From assembly GCA_951804985.1 (NCBI GenBank), contig OX638130.1:125563593-125627592 (forward strand): a stretch of 64,000 bases of DNA, given 5' to 3'. Below are positions 11,436 to 21,890 of this stretch, piece after piece. The position numbers and the translations under genes are program-made. Within the stretch, counting starts at the first letter, position 1, and every line of letters begins with the position of its first letter. The notes beneath the pieces are model-generated. The model had not been told where the DNA came from. It did no database searches and was given only the letters and a program-made list of their open reading frames with translations. Source of the stretch: Dryomyza anilis. Lineage: Eukaryota > Arthropoda > Insecta > Diptera > Dryomyzidae.

Positions 11436-12005
11436 TTTGATTAGTTGTTAATAACTTTTTTAGAGCCAAAATTTTAATTTTTTTCCAAAGAAAAAAATGG
11501 AATGTTGAAAAAAATGGAGAAACATTTTTAAAATGATTTTACTAAATAAAATTAATAAACAATATTTTTTTTTTTTGGTCTAAAAATCACTCAAATAATA
11601 TTTTTCAATAAAAATTCATGTACATTTTATTTTTTTGTATTTTTTTTAAATTTAATACTAAATTTTATACCAAATTCAAATATATTTCATAAAAATATTT
11701 CAATTATATTCACACAAAATGTATATTAATATGTATAAAAAAAATAATTAAAAAGTTATAATTTCCAAAAATTAAAATACTTACTTTTTGTATAAATTAA
11801 ATTTTTTACTTAAAATTCAAATAATAACCTTATACTGGCAACAAATAGTACTAAGTACCATTAAAAAAAGCACCACAATACTCCGTTTAGTTACAGTGAG
11901 ATGAAAAAGTAGTTACATCTTTAGAACAAAATAAATCAACCCCTAAATTAAAACAAGGGATGCTGACATCGAATGTATTCCTTGCCATACAGTCAGCATT
12001 AAGCA
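11436..12005. other. AT-rich DNA
   Basis: Very AT-rich with no long repeat seen. The last 60 bp before the tRNA gene is less AT-rich and contains an inverted GATGCTGACATCGAATG / CAGTCAGCATT pairing of the core TGCTGAC/GTCAGCA (near 11960-12000). Confidence 0.4.
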
Positions 12006-12078
12006 GACCGTGTGGCCTAATGGATAAGGCGTCGGACTTCGAATCCGAAGATTGCAGGTTCGAGTCCTGTCACGGTCG
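12006..12078 (+). tRNA. tRNA-Arg-TCG: tRNA-Arg (anticodon TCG)
   Basis: Delivers arginine at CGA codons in cytosolic translation. The 73 nt cloverleaf is complete. The seven-pair acceptor stem GACCGTG/CACGGTC is perfect, the D arm is GCCTAATGGATAAGGC, and the anticodon stem TCGGA/TCCGA encloses loop CTTCGAA with TCG at 12039-12041. The T arm is GCAGG/CCTGT around TTCGAGT, and the discriminator base is G at 12078. There is no intron. The internal Pol III promoter has an A box (TGGCCTAATGG, 12013-12023) and a B box (GGTTCGAGTCC, 12057-12067). Unlike the SINE heads elsewhere in the window, all stems pair and it is followed by a clean terminator and no SINE body, so I take it as a functional single-copy gene. 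Confidence 0.96.
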
Positions 12079-12085
12079 AACCACA

Positions 12086-12092
12086 TTTTTTT
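12086..12092 (+). terminator. Pol III terminator of tRNA-Arg
   Basis: A run of seven T starts 8 nt after the mature 3' end, the usual place and length for an RNA polymerase III stop. Further T runs follow at 12095-12102. Confidence 0.88.
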
Positions 12093-12102
12093 AATTTTTT
12101 TT

Positions 12103-12394
12103 TAAATTTAAATATTTTTTCATATACAATACATTTTTTTTTTCGGTCATTTAATGGATTTTTATTATTTGCATACGGTTTTATAACGAAAATTTCAATT
12201 GAATAACGTATCATGAATTTATGTTGTGATTAAATTGGTTTTTAAAAGATAAATGAAAAATAAAAATGTATGTTTTACCATGTAAAGTTATATTTTTATA
12301 GAATACACAAATTTTTGCATTGAAAAATTATTTTTATTTGGATTATTTTGATGTTTTATATATTAAAATATTTGTTAATTTAAAATTAAGTTTT
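12103..12394. other. AT-rich DNA
   Basis: AT-rich spacer between the tRNA gene and the second T1 copy, with nothing else recognised. Confidence 0.4.
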
Positions 12395-14223
12395 AAAACC
12401 AATAAAGAGTTTTTGCAAAAAAACGAAGAGATTCGTCCTTTTGGGATGACAAGATTTTCAATTTTTCCAATTTCTTCGTTTTTTTTTGCTAGAACTCTGT
12501 ATTGGTGCTAGATACAATATTGGTGTTAAGGCATTAATTGTTTGTTTTCAAGCATCTATCGATTGACATCATTATTAAAAAATTCTGGAAAATTAATATT
12601 TGGAAAATTATTTTAAAATAATGATGCCAATTGATACGTGCTTTAAAAATAAACAATTAATGTCACATTATCACTATTTTATCTTGCGCAAATAAAGAGT
12701 TATAGAGTTCAGTAAATTGTCCAAATTCAAAGATGTTTTATATACATACACGGACGGAAAAAAGTTCTAAAATCCAGAAGGAATCAAGAAGTATACGGAG
12801 TGATATACAGCTAAACCGAAAATTCTTAATTTCAAGAAATGGATTTTCTTAGTTGTCAAAAAGGTAACTAAGTAGAATTATTCTCGGATTCAGTTATTAA
12901 TTTCTTAGGTATCAAAAGAGTAACTAAGTAGAATAAGTCTTGAATTCAGTTATTAATTTCTTAGGTATCAAAAATGTTGTTGTTGTTTTCGTCTCAAAAT
13001 TTAATGAACACGTGTTCGTATAATTGTTGTTTTTCGATCTTGCTTTGTCGCTATTATTGTTTGTTTTGCTTTGTCCGTCTGTCAGCGCCATCTGTTTGTT
13101 CGTGTGTCTGTCCATATGTTGAAAGTAACTAAAAGTAATTATTGCGAAGCTAACATAAAAAAATATAGTCGAGTTAATTTATTGTTTATTTAGAAATTTA
13201 TTACCTTTATCATTTTTGTATATTAAATGACTTCTTTGAATACTTAATTTAATTGAATTTTTTATTTTATTTTTATTATTATTATTATTTAATTTAATCT
13301 ATGTATATTATTCTGAAACCGTTAACTTACCTTATGCACTTTCTCCTCTTCTGTTGCCTCTTCTGTTCGTTATGTATAAACCTTCCGCACGTTACCCATA
13401 AGCATAGTATAGTGTATTAAGATAACAATGGAATGAAATCAACTTGGTATTTATGCAAAATTGAACCCAAATTTATGTTTACGAACTGAAACCAAACCAA
13501 TATTCGTAGGAAAAATCATTTTTTCTATTTATATCTTTAACATTCATACATACACAGACGCTTGCTTGTCTGGCTGTGCTTTGTTTTTGTATATCATGCT
13601 GTTTTTTGATACCTAAGAAGAAACAAAATTGCAATCCAGACAAATTGTACTTAGTTACTTTTTTGATACCTAAGAACTTAATGTCTGAATATCTAGAAAA
13701 ATATGGATTAGTTACTTTCAACAGACAAACAGATGGCGACATTGTAACACAAAGCAAACGAGCGATTATTACAGACAAAGAATGACCGATGAAAACAACA
13801 GAAGATACATGAACACGTGCTTATTTTCGGAAGAATACAGCAACAATTTTGCGTGTTATTTTTGGTTTTTAATAATCAATAAATTAACTTCTGAAAATCC
13901 AGTTGAATAAAGTTTGTTTACTTTTTTGACAACTAAGTAATTTGCTTTCTTGATATCCAGATGACAAATTCTTGAATTTTAGTAGTATTTTATTGATATT
14001 AGTCAAATTCTACTATTTTTCTTTCCAACCGAATTCTTCTCGAGTTTTAGAATTTTATTTCCCTCCGTGTACGTTATAATAATTGATGAATAATACAAAA
14101 TAACAAAAAAAAATTGAAATATATTAAAATTTACTAATTTTTAAAGCACTTCAAACTTTAAAATTTGATTTTGTAACATTTGTAAACATGCACATACGCC
14201 CCTTTGGCATGACAGCAACGATA
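12395..14223. mobile_element. T1 element copy 2, left-truncated and split by FB1
   Basis: 12395-12746 matches the interior of T1 copy 1 (GTCCTTTTGGGATGACAAG; a palindromic module AAGCATCTATCGATTG...CAATTGATACGTGCTTT at 12543-12650; TCAGTAAATTGTCCAAATTC). The match resumes at 14072 (TTGATGAATAATACAAAATAAC) and ends with the T1 terminal repeat (CGCCCCTTTGGCATGACAGC) near 14223. The left terminal repeat is absent. The 1.3 kb between is the nested FB1 element. Confidence 0.82.
12747..14071. mobile_element. FB1: foldback-like element nested in T1
   Basis: The ends are TACACGGACGGAAAAAAGTT and, as reverse complement of the right end, TACACGGAGGGAAATAAAAT, both followed by CTAAAA. Inside the ends are sub-terminal direct repeats of 'CTTAGGTATCAAAAGAGTAA'-type units on the left (12845-12975) and their complements on the right (13605-13720, 13915-13960). 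A longer arm segment at about 13000-13130 (GCGCCATCTGTTTGTT) pairs with 13705-13825 (AACAAACAGATGGCG). The middle, 13135-13560, is AT-rich and includes an (ATT)n run near 13272. There is no transposase. An exact target duplication was not clear. Confidence 0.82.
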
Positions 14224-14296
14224 TTATGTTTTTGAGAAAATTGCAATCGTATTTTCAAGACGTTCTTACCCACTACATGGAATAAAAGAAAATAAA

Positions 14297-14585
14297 GTAG
14301 GGGAACCTGGGGTACCGTGGGACATGGCGTAATGTGGGAAATTTAAATTTTTTGACATGTTTTTACACTGAGAAAAATAATTGTAAATGCTACATAATAT
14401 TTATGACCTCAACTTTTTCATCCATGCTTACTATCAAATTTTTACTTTTTTATTGCAGTGAAAAAATGTTTTTGAATGTTTTATAGAATGCTTTTGTGTG
14501 TTATCAAAAAGTGTAAATTTTTGATCAAATTGCGATGTTGATGTAAAGTGGGAAACACTCTCTGGGGTAAAGTGGGAAACGTAAT
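14297..14585 (+). repeat. R5 repeat ('GGGAACCTGGGGTA' family) fragment
   Basis: It starts GGGGAACCTGGGGTACCGTG, then ATGTGGGAAATTTAAATTTTTTGACATG. Further 'AAAGTGGGAAAC' words lie near 14545 and 14571. It is related to 20254-20345 and to the palindromic copy at 21203-21396. The stretch to 14770 is AT-rich. Confidence 0.6.
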
Positions 14586-14774
14586 TTAAGCCATGTTTGT
14601 TGTAATTGTATTCAAAATATTATGTTATATGTATAATTTAATTGATTAAGCCAAGAAAAAACTTAAATCTTGGCCACAAACCAATAAAATACAAAATTTT
14701 GACTGAGATAAAATTTTGATATTTCCTACTTTTTTCGCAACATTTTTCAACACGCACTTTATTCCAGGCTCCAA

Positions 14775-15585
14775 TACAGTTAAAACGAGCTGGGAAAGTT
14801 AGGTCACATGGGGCGGACTTTTTTAGTTGGTCGGGCCCGAATATGGAATACCCTACACCATTGGTGGGATATTTAATTGTATATCTTAATTTTAAGGTTT
14901 TTAATTATACTGAACCTCCCCAATCTCAGAATATTATTCACATATCAGAAATTTACATCTTATATCCCCATAATTTAAAAAATTGATATAAAAGTATTAA
15001 AAACTAATACAAAAAATTAGAAAAATGTAAATGGGCGGACCACACCTATATTCTAAAATTTTGTAAGGATAATATTTCATAGATTTGATTTTAATAATTT
15101 ACGGTTCAAATTTCCACTATGAAAACCCGGGAAATAATGAAAAAAAAAGTGGGCGGATCACGCCCATTTTTGGACCACATATTTTTGTATGAATTATAAC
15201 AATACGTTTTAAATTTTATAACTATATCTTGAATAATTTTCGAGTTATTAGTTCCTAAAGAGTTATATAAAAGTGAATTGTATGGGAGGTGGCCGTGTCC
15301 GTTGACCGATTTGGCTCATTTTCAAACTAAGTTCCTTTTTTTGGCTAAAATATATTGAGACGAAATTTCATCGCATTCTAATCAGTATTTCTCAAGTTAT
15401 TCTGTATTCGGACAGCAAGACAGCAAGACGGACAGACAGACAGACGGACATGGCTAAACGAACTCGGGTAGTGATGCTGATCAAGAATATATATACTTTT
15501 CCATACCGGACACGCCTCCTAAGGGGCGTTACAATATATGCACAAAGTTAATATACCCTGTACCTCATAGGTGTAGGGTATAAAA
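14775..15585 (+). repeat. R2 dispersed repeat, about 0.8 kb copy
   Basis: It begins 'AGCTGGGAAAGTTAGGTCACATGG', shared in form with 54490 and with the reverse of 21186. It ends with a GACAGACAGACGGACATGG run (15430-15450), CTGATCAAGAATATATATAC, GGGCGTTACAATATATGCA, ATATACCCTG and GGTGTAGGGTATAAAAATAT. In between, 'GGGCGGACCACACC' and 'GGGCGGATCACGCCC' words recur. There is no open frame. It resembles non-coding repeats widespread in flies, and the class (Helitron-like, LTR remnant or other) cannot be settled from this window. Confidence 0.75.
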
Positions 15586-16219
15586 ATATACTGCATTACA
15601 AAACTTGTTTTACAAAAACCTTAAACGCAGTTAATATTTCAATTGTCAAAACTAATTTGAATATACTAATGAATGCTAATATTCTAATTCATTTCAAAGA
15701 TAATTGGATCTAAACTTAGAAAATTTGAATTTTTTGTAGACAATTTTTGTAGACAATTTTTAGCATTTGAATCTAATGATAAACAAGAAAATTACTTACG
15801 GATTTTCAGAGCGTAGATTATAGTACTATCACAATTAATAACTTTTTTCTAATTTATCTACTTTTTAAATATGATCTCTGAACTTTTTTTTGGTACACTT
15901 TTATTCATTAAATATACAAAAGTAAATATAACATAAAATGCTTAGCCCTAGTAAAAATTTATTAGGGTAGACATGTAACTGATCGGGTTATGGCAAGGAA
16001 AAAATTCCATAATTAGTTCCTTGTCATGACCTTATTACAATTTCTACTAAGGAAGCCTGTCATTACTTCATATCTAAAATGGGCTTGCTCTTATTACATA
16101 ATTAGTATTTTTTATAACGTATCTTTAAAAAAAAAACCGGGTAAACACTGCTATTCAGTAATTTATTTGTAAACTATACAAGAATTTTATACTTTTAGAG
16201 TTTTTGATGGAAACTGTGT
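15586..16219. other. AT-rich DNA containing an M1 MITE
   Basis: Mostly AT-rich. Its only recognised content is the M1 copy at 15946-16053. Confidence 0.45.
15946..16053 (+). mobile_element. M1 MITE, single unit
   Basis: It starts CCCTAGTAAAAATTTATTAG, contains GATCGGGTTATGGCAAGGAA and TTCCTTGTCATGACC, and ends ACAATTTCTACTAAGG, the near complement of the start. It matches the reverse complement of 23953-24083 along its length, so it is an independent copy of about 108 bp. Confidence 0.78.
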
Positions 16220-16660
16220 TGCTAAAGCATATTTTAAAAATGAGAATTGATGAACAAAAGTTATTATTTTTCATCGTTAGTTTGAGCTGTGCCCTACATA
16301 ACCCTAAATAATTTTCTTATTTATCATTATATACAAAATGCTAAAAATTCGTCCAAAAAAAGTCTAAAAAATTAACGTTTTTCAAGTTTAAATTCAAATT
16401 TCTTAAAAACCTATTGGAATAATATTATTTATCGGTATATTGTAATTAATCTTGAGAATTAAAAGAAAAATTACGTTTACAGTTCTTTGGAGAACTGGGT
16501 TTGTACGGAAGTGTATATCTTTTAATTCTATAAAGTGTTTGAAAAGTGCATTAATTGTCGATAGCAATTTAAATAAAAACGTTACGTAGTAGAAATAAAA
16601 CTAAGTATACAGTCAATATTAGCAACCACGAATTATATAGAATAGATGTATGTGATTTCC
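16220..16660 (+). repeat. R3 dispersed repeat, copy 2
   Basis: Collinear with 4770-5190 (TTATCAT, TAACC.TAAATA.TTTTC and the end CCACGAATTATATAGAATAG). The copies differ by many substitutions and small gaps, so it is an old family. A SINE-B starts 35 bp after its end. Confidence 0.7.
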
Positions 16661-16694
16661 ATGGCAAAATTTGTTCTTTTTGTTGAGTGGTGTG

Positions 16695-16878
16695 TTTTTT
16701 TTTTTTTTTTGGAATATCTACTAAGATCCACAGCACTCAGACAGACTATATCCATTGTACTGTGAAATCTATTCCCTACAATTTTGTGGTTAATATCACC
16801 ACGAGCGCCCATGCCCAAGCCGGGATTCGAACCCGAGACCTTCAGAATGCGCGCTACCTCTGGACTGCTGATGCCGGC
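16695..16878 (-). mobile_element. SINE-B copy 1 (tRNA-derived), minus strand
   Basis: Read on the minus strand it starts GCCGGCATCAGCAGTCCAGA, has a B box GGGTTCGAATCCCGG, a body (TATTAACCACAAAATTGTAG, TGGATATAGTCTG) and ends TAGATATTCC plus a 16-base A tail, seen here as T at 16695-16710. It is nearly identical to 55000-55179. No clear target duplication was found. The tRNA-like head is mispaired in the anticodon arm, so it is not a tRNA gene. Confidence 0.88.
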
Positions 16879-17260
16879 TAATAATTAAAAATAATTTTTA
16901 CTATTTTTAATATAAACCACTTAAATTTAAAAAGTTCTCTTTGAGAAATAGATACCTATACCAGTCGAAAGAAGTTACTCTTTTTGCAACAATTTCCCTT
17001 TTTATTTGCTGCCTTTTTAGTGCATAGTATGGGCAACATTGCAATGTTGCTTGCAGCGCATGTAGTTTATCAAAATTTCTAGTTAGCAATTTTTGCCAAT
17101 ATCCTTTTTTATTGCTACTTTTCGATTTGGTTGGGACATGTTTTAGTTTTTTTTCAGGTTTTTTTTTTATTTTTTTAAGCAATAACGTTGGAGAAACTGC
17201 AGGACTTTTAAAAGGTGGCACCACCTACTACCTCATAAATTCTTTTATGCGTTTTACGTT
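16879..17260. other. AT-rich DNA
   Basis: AT-rich with T runs. It contains GCAACATTGCAATGTTGC near 17031, an 18 bp perfect palindrome. Nothing else is recognised. Confidence 0.4.
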
Positions 17261-18150
17261 GCAATGGCGCATTTTTTCCACCATGTTGCTGTTGTTGTTG
17301 TTATTGCTGTGGCTCTACGTTATAGTTGGGTCAGTGCTTGTGGCCAGAATGGTTCTGGTTCGCCTCTGGACAGTTATTGAGTGCAAATAGCAATTTTGTA
17401 TTTTTGCACAACGTCAAACGGGGAGAATGTCGGCGGGCAATGGTTGCCGTTGCTTGCTGCTGCTGCTCCTGCTGTTGTTGCTGTTATCCTGCATCCTTGC
17501 ACATTCGGCAATTTGCATTCCGTTGCAGAGCAGAATTTCGGTGCCTTGTGTATTTTTTATGCTGTTTTTTTTTGTTATTGTTGCTGCTGCTGGAGGGCAG
17601 CAACAGCAACATACTGCAGCGTGTTTCATAAAATTGCGGCAACATTTTTTGTTTCTTTTTTTTAATTTTTGCAGTTTGTGCTCGCCTCGTGAGGACATTT
17701 TTTAGAAAACATTTTTAGTGGGGTCCCTTGGGGCTGGCGTTTGATCGACAGGATGCAACGAATTGAAATTGTGTTGTTTGCAATTGTTGTTGTTGCTGTT
17801 GCAAGTTTTTGTCGTTATTGCAGCAAGTCGTTGTCGTTGTCGTTGTTTAGTTTGTTGCTATTGTTGTTATTGTTTGGCAGGATTTTCGCATTCGGTTTCA
17901 TTGTTAGTTTTGAGTCTTTTCGGATGCTCGTAGAGCTTTTTGTTGAGGTTTTTATGGTTTTTATTTTTGTGTTGTTTTATATTGCTGCCACATGTCCTTT
18001 TCGATTGCTGCTGTCACGCAGTTGTAGTTGTTCTGCCTCTAATGCAGTTTAGCAGCCGCCTACGTGCTTAGAACACTGAGCCTCAAAGCACCCGCCCCCC
18101 TCTAAGCCCAAATACCCATTCGATGCAAAAACAGCATTGGGGCAGTTTTG
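17261..18150. other. Triplet-rich unique island
   Basis: Runs of GTTGTTGTT, CTGCTGCTG and GTTGTTATTG occur at 17285-17310, 17455-17490, 17575-17610, 17780-17800 and 17830-17875. These create Leu-, Cys- and Val-rich frames on both strands that I treat as artefacts. Less repetitive GC-rich DNA lies at 17990-18145. CAA/CAG-type triplet runs in introns and UTRs are common in flies. No gene is called. Confidence 0.35.
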
Positions 18151-19165
18151 CCTAAAGAACTGCCGCACTTGTCAAATATGCACTCGTGTCGCGTGATTCG
18201 TTTAAATCCGATTTTCAATTATTGGATTTTGTTTGGGTTTTTTTTTTTGTTTTGTTTCGTTTTATCTCTTGCAATTTTATTGCATTTCCAACAGAACATG
18301 TTGCTTATAATAAAGGACATGGTTTTGTATTTTTTTTTCATTATTTTTGTATTGCTGTTGGACAAACGACAGACTCGACAAATTCAAAACCCGCAAACAA
18401 ATCCACCAAACGCACTCAGAAAAAAATACTATCGAAGTAATAGTTTTCTGTTATGATTTTAATAGTTTTTGACAATTGATATTAGTTTGTTGCATAAATT
18501 ATTGTTGTAATCGATACTTATTAATGAATAACTAAATGATAGCGCAGATTTCATTAGATATCTTTGTTTTCAATGGCTAAAACATTATTTTGGTCTTTTT
18601 ATGAAATTTGATATTTTTTTTTATTCATTATAAAAACAAATATATTTTTAAAAAGTATTTTTAAAAAAAAGTATATTTTTTTCGAAATTTATTTATCGAA
18701 CATTTTTTTATTTTTAACTGAAAAATTGTTATCGAATAGTTTAATTTTTTTTTTTTTAAATTTATTTTCGAATAAAATTTTTGTCAAACAATTTAATATT
18801 TTTTCAAAAAAAAAAAATTTTAAAACTTATTAAAAAAATTCGAAAAAAAATAGAAATTTATTTAGTAAACTTTTTTTTATTTTAAAATGAAAAAAATTGT
18901 TATCGAACTAAAATATATATATTTTTTTTTTTGCAGAATTTGTTTTCGAATAATCTTTTTTGTCAAACAGTTTTAATATTTTTTCGAAAAGAAAGGTTGC
19001 TAATTTTTTAAAACTTATTAAAAAAAAATCGAAAAAAATAATAGTACAAAAAACGTTTTATTTAAAAAAAATGTTAACTCAAAAAAATATTTTTTGTTAT
19101 AAAAAAAAATACATTTTATGAAATGTTTTGCTTTTTCCCGGAGAAAAAATATATATTTTTTGTAT
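18151..19165. other. Unique sequence passing into A/T low complexity
   Basis: 18151-18430 is unique but unrecognised. 18440-19165 is almost entirely A and T runs with loosely repeated 'ATTTATTTTCGAATAA'/'TTATCGAA' words, resembling the type at 28400-29280. Confidence 0.45.
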
Positions 19166-19170
19166 TTCAT

Positions 19171-20212
19171 GGTTCATCGATTTCAATACTTAATGGGGTC
19201 ATTCTATGACTCAAAAAAATAAGAAAATGTCAAATAAAAGAATGTCTAATTTTGCACCCAGTTTAAGATACAGGGTGTTTAAGAGATACATATTACGGAC
19301 ATAATCTAGTCAAGTAAATTTGTTATAAAATGTTATAAATTTTGATAAATAAATATTTGTTTTAACTCTTGTTATAGAAAATTAAATTATCTTTCCAATG
19401 GTATATCACATATTCGAATCCAATGACATCTTCTTTGTTTGAAAGGTACGTAAAGTTGAAATTAGCAAAAATTAAAATACAAATTTTTACTTTGCCATTG
19501 ATTTTCTCAAAATTTCGATACCGATCACCCCATTTTTTATAATTTATAATAATAGATCAGTTCATTCCTAGTATTTTCTTACCAATCACAGTGTTTTTAA
19601 CTCAGTAAGAAATACTACAGAAATAATTAAACAGTGCCGGGTCTTGTGATTTGGTGGTTGAAATGAAAGAAAACATTATTATGTTTGAAAATATGATCAG
19701 AAGATATATTCTGTGAAGTAATATGATAATGAATATAATTTAAATAAATGTTTAAAATTATTTCTCGATTATTTCGATTTTTTTTTAATTTCAACCACCA
19801 AGTCACAAGATTAAGAATATTAATTATTTCTGAAAAATAACTTACCAGACACTGTAATTGGTTATAAAGTACTGGCAAAGAACTAGTCTATCATTATAAA
19901 TTAGAAATTTTTAGAAATTCAATGAAAATGCATAAATTTCCATTTTTATTTTTGTAAATTTCTATTTTCGTGGAATTCGAAGATATGATAATCCATTGGA
20001 AAGGCAAATTAATTTTCTAAAATATGAGTTAAAAATGTATAAACATTTATCTTCAGATTTTACTTTATAACGAATTTTCTGGACTAGATTATGTCATCTC
20101 TTAAACACTCTGTAGATTAAACTGAGTGGAAAATAAGATATTTTTTGATTTTTACATTTTATTCTATTTTTGAGTCATAGAATGACCCTCTTAATTATTG
20201 ACAACGGTGAAC
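19171..20212. mobile_element. LIR: about 1 kb imperfect palindrome, foldback or MITE-like
   Basis: The left end GGTTCATCGATTTCAATACT...GGGTCATTCTATGACTCAAA pairs with the right end (TTTGAGTCATAGAATGACCC...GGTGAACC). Pairing continues inwards: GTGTTTAAGAGATACAT...CATAATCTAGTC with GACTAGATTATGTC...CTTAAACACTC; CCTTTCCAATGG type blocks near 19390 and 19990; and CTTGTGATTTGGTGGTTGAA (19643) with TTTCAACCACCAAGTCACAAG (19788). The centre is near 19715. Frames inside are palindrome by-products. No transposase is present. Confidence 0.8.
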
Positions 20213-20253
20213 CAAAAACCCTGTATAAAGTTTACTACGTTATCAATAATATA

Positions 20254-20345
20254 AGGGAGCCTTGGGGTAATATGGGACACATTTTGATTTTCCTCCAAAA
20301 AAGCGCATTTGAATATTTTTTAAAATTCTTTTGAAAAGTATATTC
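20254..20345 (+). repeat. R5 fragment
   Basis: AGGGAGCCTTGGGGTAATATGGGACACA matches the start of the R5 family. The rest, to 20560, is AT-rich without other features. Confidence 0.5.
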
Positions 20346-20562
20346 CATAGCCTGATTCATGATTTAACTTTTTAATGTAACAGAATACAATTTAAATGTA
20401 TTTTAATTGATTTTTGTGCGATTTTTCAAAACATTTCATTTTCAGAACTCTTGAAAAATCCTCTGGTAAAATATTAAAATTTTTAATTTTATTTAAAATA
20501 TACTTATTTAATTGAAAACGTCCAAATTGCACCACTCTAGAAAACTTTTTCGATACATTTTT

Positions 20563-21186
20563 ATACCCTACACTAAGAGTGAAAGGGTATATTCTGTCCG
20601 TCTGTCCGTCTGTCTGTCTGTCTGTCTGTCTGTCAGTCTGTCCCTCTGTCTGTCCGTCTGTCCGTCTGTCTGTTGAAATCCCTACTACTTTTGAAGAGCT
20701 AGATAAATGAAACTTATAACTTAGATTACTTATATACCTACGCTGTATGTGCGAAAAAATTGGCGAGATCGGTCCATTGTGACCTATGATCTGACAACTT
20801 ATGTTCAAATACCTCATATAAAATGTACATATAAAGATAAATTTTTATGTATACGTGCTTAGGTAAACTTTTTTGGTCAAATATATATTGATATCATGCT
20901 CAAATACATGATAATAATGTTTTCCGGCGAAATTCGGTACACCTACCCATTTGTAAATATGGGTATCAAATGAATGGAAATTCTTTAGCGATTGAATGTT
21001 TGTAGTTATTTTCAGGATTCGTATACCCTGGTGACCTATATATCACTTTGAATGGTAACCATACATATGTGTAGGGTATTTATAGTCGGCTTAGACCGAC
21101 TATAATTTTGATAATCCTAACTATCATAATTACACCTACTTAAAATTTCCCATGTGATCTAACCTTCCCAACTGGTTTTTACTTGT
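20563..21186 (-). repeat. R2 dispersed repeat, reverse copy
   Basis: The reverse complement runs from CCAGTTGGGAAGGTTAGATC, through TATAGTCGGTCTAAGCCGAC (a palindrome-like core), TACCCTACACATATGT and TTCGCCGGAAAACATTATTA, to a GACAGACAGACGG tract and the end GTGTAGGGTATAAAAATGTA. It is collinear with 54485-55377 over its length. In plus orientation the tract is the (GTCT)n/(GTCC) microsatellite at 20598-20675, which makes a TDGQTDRQ-type frame on minus. Confidence 0.85.
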
Positions 21187-21202
21187 TCTCGAAATGCAAA
21201 TT

Positions 21203-21396
21203 GTGGGGCAACCTGGGGTAAACTGGGAAATAGGGCAATGTGGGAAATTGCATTTTTTTGAAATGTTATTTCATTTTTAGGCAAAAAAAAACTATTTAAT
21301 ATGACATCTACTTTATCATCCACGATTTATATCAAATTTCAATGCAATAACATTTCAAAAAAATGCAATTTCGCACATTGCCCCAGGTTTCCCTAC
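21203..21396. mobile_element. R5 palindromic MITE
   Basis: Arms GGGCAATGTGGGAAATTGCA...GAAATGTTATTT (21233-21271) and AATAACATTTC...TGCAATTTCGCACATTGCCC (21347-21384) are nearly perfect reverse complements around a 75 bp AT-rich loop. Outer CCTGGGG words lie at both sides (21211; CCCCAGG at 21381). The single copy could fold into a long hairpin. Confidence 0.78.
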
Positions 21397-21890
21397 ATTT
21401 AAATTATTTTATTTCATATTTAATTTGACCTGATTTAGTTTTAAAAATTAAATTAAATTGGTTTTAAAAATTCGATTATCGCTTTAATCCGGGGTATGTA
21501 TACTACTAAATCTGTAGACCCCTCAGTGTATAACTCTGTTCAATTGATCAACTTAAAAAACACATTTTTTCTGAGTGTGCTCATCTATAGTAGTTGGTGA
21601 GGTGTTTCGTTTGGTCAAAGTGCCAATAAAAATTGCCAACAACTACTGTGCAATATTGTGCAATATTATTGCTACTATGTTTCCTGTTTTTGTTGTTATT
21701 GCGCCCCGACCTCATTGTTGGTTTTAGACGCACAAACACATACCACGTTTCAATGCGATGCGATTTTCATAAAAAAAAATAGAAGAACCCACTTTGGGTT
21801 CACCAAAAATTGCATTTGTCGGTCATGAAATGTAAACAAAATCCGTTGACGTGATTGAATTTTAGATTTCCATACCAATTGCCATATTCA
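21397..21890. other. Unique sequence
   Basis: AT-rich at first, then less so from 21580 (GTTGGTGAGGTGTTTCG; CGCCCCGACCTCATTG). No repeat or gene is recognised. Confidence 0.35.

Noticed and set aside
17326..17705. Overlapping Leu/Cys-rich frames
   Set aside because: Generated by CTG/TTG triplet runs. All three plus frames and the minus strand are open together.
19190..20194. TTAA target-site duplication implying a piggyBac-type element around LIR
   Set aside because: The inverted similarity continues outside the TTAA on both sides, so the TTAA words are part of the repeat and not a duplicated target.
20392..20817. 141-codon minus frame with TDGQTDRQ repeats
   Set aside because: Derived from the microsatellite of the R2 repeat, a well-known kind of false protein in fly genomes.
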